From Candidatus Kaiserbacteria bacterium (GTDB lineage Bacteria > Patescibacteriota > Minisyncoccia > Phycocordibacterales > Phycocordibacteraceae): 32,239 bases of DNA. Within the stretch, counting starts at the first letter, position 1. Every line of letters begins with the position of its first letter. The notes beneath the pieces were generated by a model. The model saw nothing but the letters and a program-made list of their open reading frames with translations, had not been told where the DNA came from and did not search any database. Both the position numbers and the translations under genes were made by a program. The stretch lies in the NCBI GenBank assembly GCA_023269035.1, contig JAHFMJ010000006.1, positions 1 to 32,239 on the forward strand. The letters run 5' to 3'. Below are positions 29,417 to 32,239 of the stretch, piece by piece.

Positions 29417-30472
29417 ATGCAAACCAAAAAAGATAAGCGGAAGGATGCTGAAATATCGATTTCCGGTACGTTGCCGAAGGAGCGAATACAAAAAGAAAGT
29501 GAGAAGACCCTTGCCGCGATCGCGCGTGAAATAGAGTTGCCAGGATTCCGCAAAGGAAAAGTGCCACTGCCAAAAGTCCGCGAGTATGTGGGCGAAAAAG
29601 CCTTGTGGAAAGAGAGCGCCGAGGCAGCACTGAAGCTTGAAGTAGAAGGAATATTGAAGGAGCACGAGGTCTTGCCTATTATGCCGGTTTCGGCCGCGCT
29701 CGGCGCTAGTGAGGAAGGTTTGGATGTATCTTTTGAAATAATTGCGACTGTGGCACCGACCTGCAGTATCGAGAACTACAAAGAAACTGCTGCAAAAGCA
29801 GTAGTGAAGGTCCCGGAGTTCGATGAAGTAAAAGAAAGAGAGTCGGCGCTTGAGGCTCTCAGGGGGCAAGCGCGTGCGATGACGCAGACGGAGGGTACTG
29901 GGGCACTCTCGGACGAAGAAGCAAAGAAACTCGGATTTGAAAATAGCACTGCGGTCGAGTTTTTCCTTAAAGACGAGTCGGAGCGTGCTGTGCAGGAGCG
30001 CGAACTGCAGAAAAGGCGTGGCGCTATTGCGGAAGCCTTATTGGCGAAAGCAGCGTGCGACATCCCGCGCGTCATCGTGATGGAAGAGGCACGGAACTTG
30101 CTTGAGGCGACCAAGAAGGATGTCGCGCGGCAAGGTCTGCCGTGGAACGAATACCTTAAGCGTACGGGCAAGACCGAGGAGCAGATACTAGGCGAGCTGA
30201 GTGCGCCAGCAGAGAAGCGCGTCTCGCTCGATATAATCTTCGCTGAGGTAGCGCGGGCCGAGAAGGTCGAGTATGACGCCAAAGAGGAAGATCGCCTCGC
30301 CCACGCGCTCGTCAGCCAGGGTGTCGAACACGAGCAGGCCCATCAATACGTCAAAGCGACCGTGATGAGGGAGAAAGTGTGGGAGCTTCTTGGCGCCAAA
30401 GCGATACCGCGCGACGTCCAGGAGGGCACTACGACCGAACTTGGCAGCGAACTGGAGAACGCGGTATCATAA
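29417..30472 (+). CDS. tig: Trigger factor, short form without PPIase domain
   Basis: A 351-residue ribosome-associated chaperone that receives nascent chains at the tunnel exit. The N-terminal ribosome-binding domain (1 to about 115) has the signature [14 protein letters not shown]. The usual FKBP-like prolyl isomerase domain (about 100 residues, in E. coli near 150-246) is not seen; the sequence passes directly into the helical C-terminal substrate-binding region with [18 protein letters not shown] and a long helix from about 220 on. Total length is about 80 residues below the 432-residue E. coli protein, matching that loss. It lies directly before clpP, the common tig-clpP order. Chaperone activity without isomerase is plausible. 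Confidence 0.9.
   Translation: MQTKKDKRKDAEISISGTLPKERIQKESEKTLAAIAREIELPGFRKGKVPLPKVREYVGEKALWKESAEAALKLEVEGILKEHEVLPIMPVSAALGASEEGLDVSFEIIATVAPTCSIENYKETAAKAVVKVPEFDEVKERESALEALRGQARAMTQTEGTGALSDEEAKKLGFENSTAVEFFLKDESERAVQERELQKRRGAIAEALLAKAACDIPRVIVMEEARNLLEATKKDVARQGLPWNEYLKRTGKTEEQILGELSAPAEKRVSLDIIFAEVARAEKVEYDAKEEDRLAHALVSQGVEHEQAHQYVKATVMREKVWELLGAKAIPRDVQEGTTTELGSELENAVS
30465..30470 (+). promoter_or_regulatory. Possible -10 element of clpP at the end of tig
   Basis: TATCAT overlaps the last codons of tig and ends 9 bases before the clpP ATG at 30480. It could give clpP its own near-leaderless transcript. Confidence 0.4.
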
Positions 30473-30479
30473 GCGGACT

Positions 30480-31094
30480 ATGACACACACAACCACTCCT
30501 GCTCACGCGAACGGCGTCATCCCAATGGTCATCGAAAAGACGAGCCTCGGCGAGCGCGCGTACGACATCTACTCGCGCCTGCTTAAGGAGCGTATCGTCT
30601 TCCTTGGCGGTCCTATCGACGACTACACCGCGAACCTCGTCATCGCCCAACTCCTCTTCTTGGAGGCAGAGGACCCTAAGAAAGATGTCTACCTCTATAT
30701 CAACTCCCCCGGCGGCTCAGTATCGGCAGGCATGGCGATACTCGATACCATGAACTACGTGAAACCCGATATTGCGACGGTCTGCGTTGGCATAGCCGCA
30801 TCAGCCGCCGCGGTCATCCTCTCTGCCGGCAAGAAAGGCAAGCGCTTCACCCTCCCCAACAGCGAAGTGATGATCCACCAGGTCATGGGGGGCGTGGAAG
30901 GTCAGGCGACCGATATCGCTATCGCGGCCAAGCACATCCTCCGCACCAAGGAGAACCTCAACAAGATATTGGCCAAGAACAGCGGCAAGAGCGTGGAGCA
31001 GGTGGAGAAGGATGCCGAACGTGACTACTGGATGACGGCGGACGAAGCCAAGAAGTACGGAATCATCGACGACATCTACAAATCCCGCGGGTAG
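30480..31094 (+). CDS. clpP: ATP-dependent Clp protease proteolytic subunit ClpP
   Basis: A 204-residue ClpP. The start is the ATG at 30480 ([17 protein letters not shown]); 30 upstream open codons lie inside tig. The catalytic triad is visible: Ser in [14 protein letters not shown] (usually AASMG; the Ser of A-A-S), His in MIHQVMGG, and Asp in [11 protein letters not shown]. The [10 protein letters not shown] segment shapes the oxyanion region, and INSPGG is intact. ClpP forms a 14-mer proteolytic chamber that works with ClpX or ClpA/C. It is 7 bases downstream of tig and followed by a terminator, so clpX is not in the same transcript here. The N-terminal axial loop region starts [17 protein letters not shown] as usual. 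Confidence 0.97.
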   Translation: MTHTTTPAHANGVIPMVIEKTSLGERAYDIYSRLLKERIVFLGGPIDDYTANLVIAQLLFLEAEDPKKDVYLYINSPGGSVSAGMAILDTMNYVKPDIATVCVGIAASAAAVILSAGKKGKRFTLPNSEVMIHQVMGGVEGQATDIAIAAKHILRTKENLNKILAKNSGKSVEQVEKDAERDYWMTADEAKKYGIIDDIYKSRG

Positions 31095-31121
31095 GCACCT
31101 CGAACGCCTTGTGGAAAACCG

Positions 31122-31151
31122 AGGACCCTGCTACAGTAGTAGGGTCCTTTT
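31122..31151 (+). terminator. Rho-independent terminator after clpP
   Basis: AGGACCCT (31122-31129) and AGGGTCCT (31141-31148) form a perfect 8-bp stem, with CTAC/GTAG able to add pairs in the loop; TTTT follows. It closes the tig-clpP unit. Confidence 0.8.
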
Positions 31152-31308
31152 AATTGATTGATTTTTGCGATTAAGGGCCACAGCGAGAGAAAACCGAATC
31201 TATGAAGCAAGGGATTATCGACGTAGCACACAGCGACATTTTTCTGCAAGTATCCTGCTGATCTATTTTTCGGCGCACTTTTTTCTGCGGCACGCGATCG
31301 CGTGACGT
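31152..31308 (+). other. Intergenic region upstream of rny
   Basis: Between the clpP terminator and rny are about 157 bases. A 19-codon ORF (31202-31261, starting MKQGIIDVAHSD) is open but has no promoter, ribosome site or family match. No convincing -35/-10 pair was seen and no TAnnnT precedes the rny ATG at leaderless spacing. The perfect palindrome at 31291-31304 is described separately. The region could be a real 5' leader of rny. Confidence 0.4.
31291..31304. repeat. 14-bp perfect palindrome just before the rny start
   Basis: CACGCGATCGCGTG is its own reverse complement and lies 4 bases before the rny ATG at 31309. As DNA it could bind a dimeric regulator; as RNA it could hold the ribosome site in a short hairpin. 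It contains the octamer GCGATCGC. Confidence 0.6.
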
Positions 31309-32239
31309 ATGTCTACAACTATCATTATCCTCACACTCGGTGCCGCGGGCCTGTTAGGCATCGGCATTGGCTATGTGTTGCGGCTCTTGGTCGCCCTCGG
31401 CCAGAAAGGTTCGGCAGAGATCCAAATAAAGCAGAAGCTGCTCGAGGCGCGGGAAGAAGCGAAGAAGATAGTCGAGGAGGGCGAGAAGAAGGCCGCTGCC
31501 CTCGAAGCGGAATTCCGTGAAGAATTACGGCTTAAAGAGGAAGCGCTCACCGGCAAGGATGAGCGTATCGGCCAGAAAGAAGCGTTCCTCGACAAGCGCC
31601 AGCTCGATATCGACAGAGAGGCTGATCGCATCAAGGCGCAGATAGAAGAGGTGAAGAAGATAAAAGAGCGTGCAGACGCGCTTATCGTCGCACGTGAGAA
31701 AGCGTTGCAAGAAGTCGCACAATTGACTGAAGATGAGGCAAAGCAGGAACTCTTTTCTGTACTCGAAAAAGAGCATGAGGAAGACATGATGGTGCGGGTA
31801 CAGAAGCTCGAGATCGACGGCAAGGAGCGACTGGAGGCCAAGGCCAGGGAGATCCTAACGACCGCCATCCACCGCATGGGCAACTCAGTACACGCTGACG
31901 TACTGACGACCAACATCCCGATCCCCTCCGACGATATCAAAGGCAAGATAATCGGGCGCGAGGGACGCAACATACGGACCTTTGAGCGAGTAACTGGCGT
32001 TGATGTTATCGTCGACGACACACCGGGGATGATCACGCTCTCATCGTTCGACCCGGTACGACGGCACATCGCGCGTATCGCGCTCGAAAACCTTATCGTC
32101 GACCAACGCATCCAGCCGGCAAAGATAGAAGACGCGGTGGAGAAGGCTAAAGACGAGATTAGCCGCGTCATGAAGGAGAAGGCTGAGGCAGCAGCGTATG
32201 AGGTGGGCATCCACGGGCTCGACCCGCGGCTCATGGGTA
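31309..32239 (+). CDS. rny: Ribonuclease Y (partial, N-terminal 310 residues)
   Basis: The protein starts MSTTIIILTLGAAGLLGIGI with one membrane helix, then a long Glu/Lys/Arg-rich coiled coil (about residues 35-190, for example EAREEAKKIVEEGEKK), then a KH domain with GKIIGREGRNIRTFE (near residue 212) and VDDTPGMITLSSFDPVRR. This order is diagnostic for RNase Y, the membrane-bound endonuclease that starts mRNA decay in many bacteria without RNase E. The catalytic HD domain lies beyond the right edge. The start choice follows from the membrane helix directly at the N-terminus. A 14-bp palindrome sits 4 bases upstream, with a leader of unknown length. Confidence 0.95.
   Translation, partial: MSTTIIILTLGAAGLLGIGIGYVLRLLVALGQKGSAEIQIKQKLLEAREEAKKIVEEGEKKAAALEAEFREELRLKEEALTGKDERIGQKEAFLDKRQLDIDREADRIKAQIEEVKKIKERADALIVAREKALQEVAQLTEDEAKQELFSVLEKEHEEDMMVRVQKLEIDGKERLEAKAREILTTAIHRMGNSVHADVLTTNIPIPSDDIKGKIIGREGRNIRTFERVTGVDVIVDDTPGMITLSSFDPVRRHIARIALENLIVDQRIQPAKIEDAVEKAKDEISRVMKEKAEAAAYEVGIHGLDPRLMG

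Noticed and set aside
31202..31261. A 19-codon ORF upstream of rny
   Set aside because: No promoter, ribosome site or family match; this length is expected by chance. It could only be revived by conservation or ribosome profiling.
31291..31304. The palindrome as part of a repeat family like cyanobacterial HIP1
   Set aside because: I did not find the full 14-mer elsewhere in the window, and one copy cannot support a repeat family.

Overview
The window looks like part of a streamlined bacterial chromosome, most likely Candidatus Patescibacteria (CPR), Parcubacteria-like. This is inferred from the gene mix and from unusual versions of core proteins; I could run no tree. Supporting points are very tight packing, few Shine-Dalgarno tracts, a shortened trigger factor, a divergent PGK and TIM, a type IV pilus assembly operon, a ComEC-type DNA uptake channel and many small unnamed proteins. 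TGA is used as an ordinary stop (for example in the TrmH-family gene and pilW), so this is not a code-4 or code-25 lineage. No tRNA, rRNA, CRISPR array, insertion sequence or prophage was seen.

Layout. Bases 1-5204 (minus strand) carry translation genes: rpsL, rpsG, an unlisted 48-codon ORF and fusA from one promoter, then tuf, rpsJ and rplC (cut by the window edge) from a second promoter with a long leader. Bases 5274-8166 hold an M50 site-2 protease (minus), then on the plus strand a TrmH-family RNA methyltransferase, a SAM methyltransferase, a 52-aa zinc-ribbon protein, rpmB, an attenuator-like leader and a 53-aa Cys/His protein. Bases 8169-13109 contain a ComEC DNA-uptake protein split into two minus-strand genes (metallo-beta-lactamase part and channel part), separated by a plus-strand superoxide dismutase/glycosyltransferase pair; RNase HI lies upstream of the channel gene. 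Bases 13167-18958 hold glmS, recJ, a HIT hydrolase, and a TIM-PGK glycolytic operon. Bases 18990-25727 (minus) are the pilus operon pilB-pilC plus three minor-pilin-like genes. Bases 25762-32239 (plus) hold nusA with a terminator in its leader, a phosphoribosyltransferase, inorganic pyrophosphatase, two exported or anchored hypothetical proteins, tig-clpP, and the start of rny (RNase Y).

The most useful overall observation is a recurring promoter grammar. At many genes a TAnnnT hexamer, often preceded by TGG or TGC, ends exactly 6 (up to 9) bases before the start codon. That places the predicted transcription start at or next to the A of ATG, so these mRNAs would be leaderless. Only rpsL, tuf and nusA have a recognisable -35 with a 17-bp spacer and a real leader. 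Other points to check are a triosephosphate isomerase with catalytic Glu165 replaced by Asp together with Ser96 to Ala, a uS12 without the Pro-Gly of the decoding loop, an rpmB-downstream element with mutually exclusive hairpins, and a nusA leader terminator.
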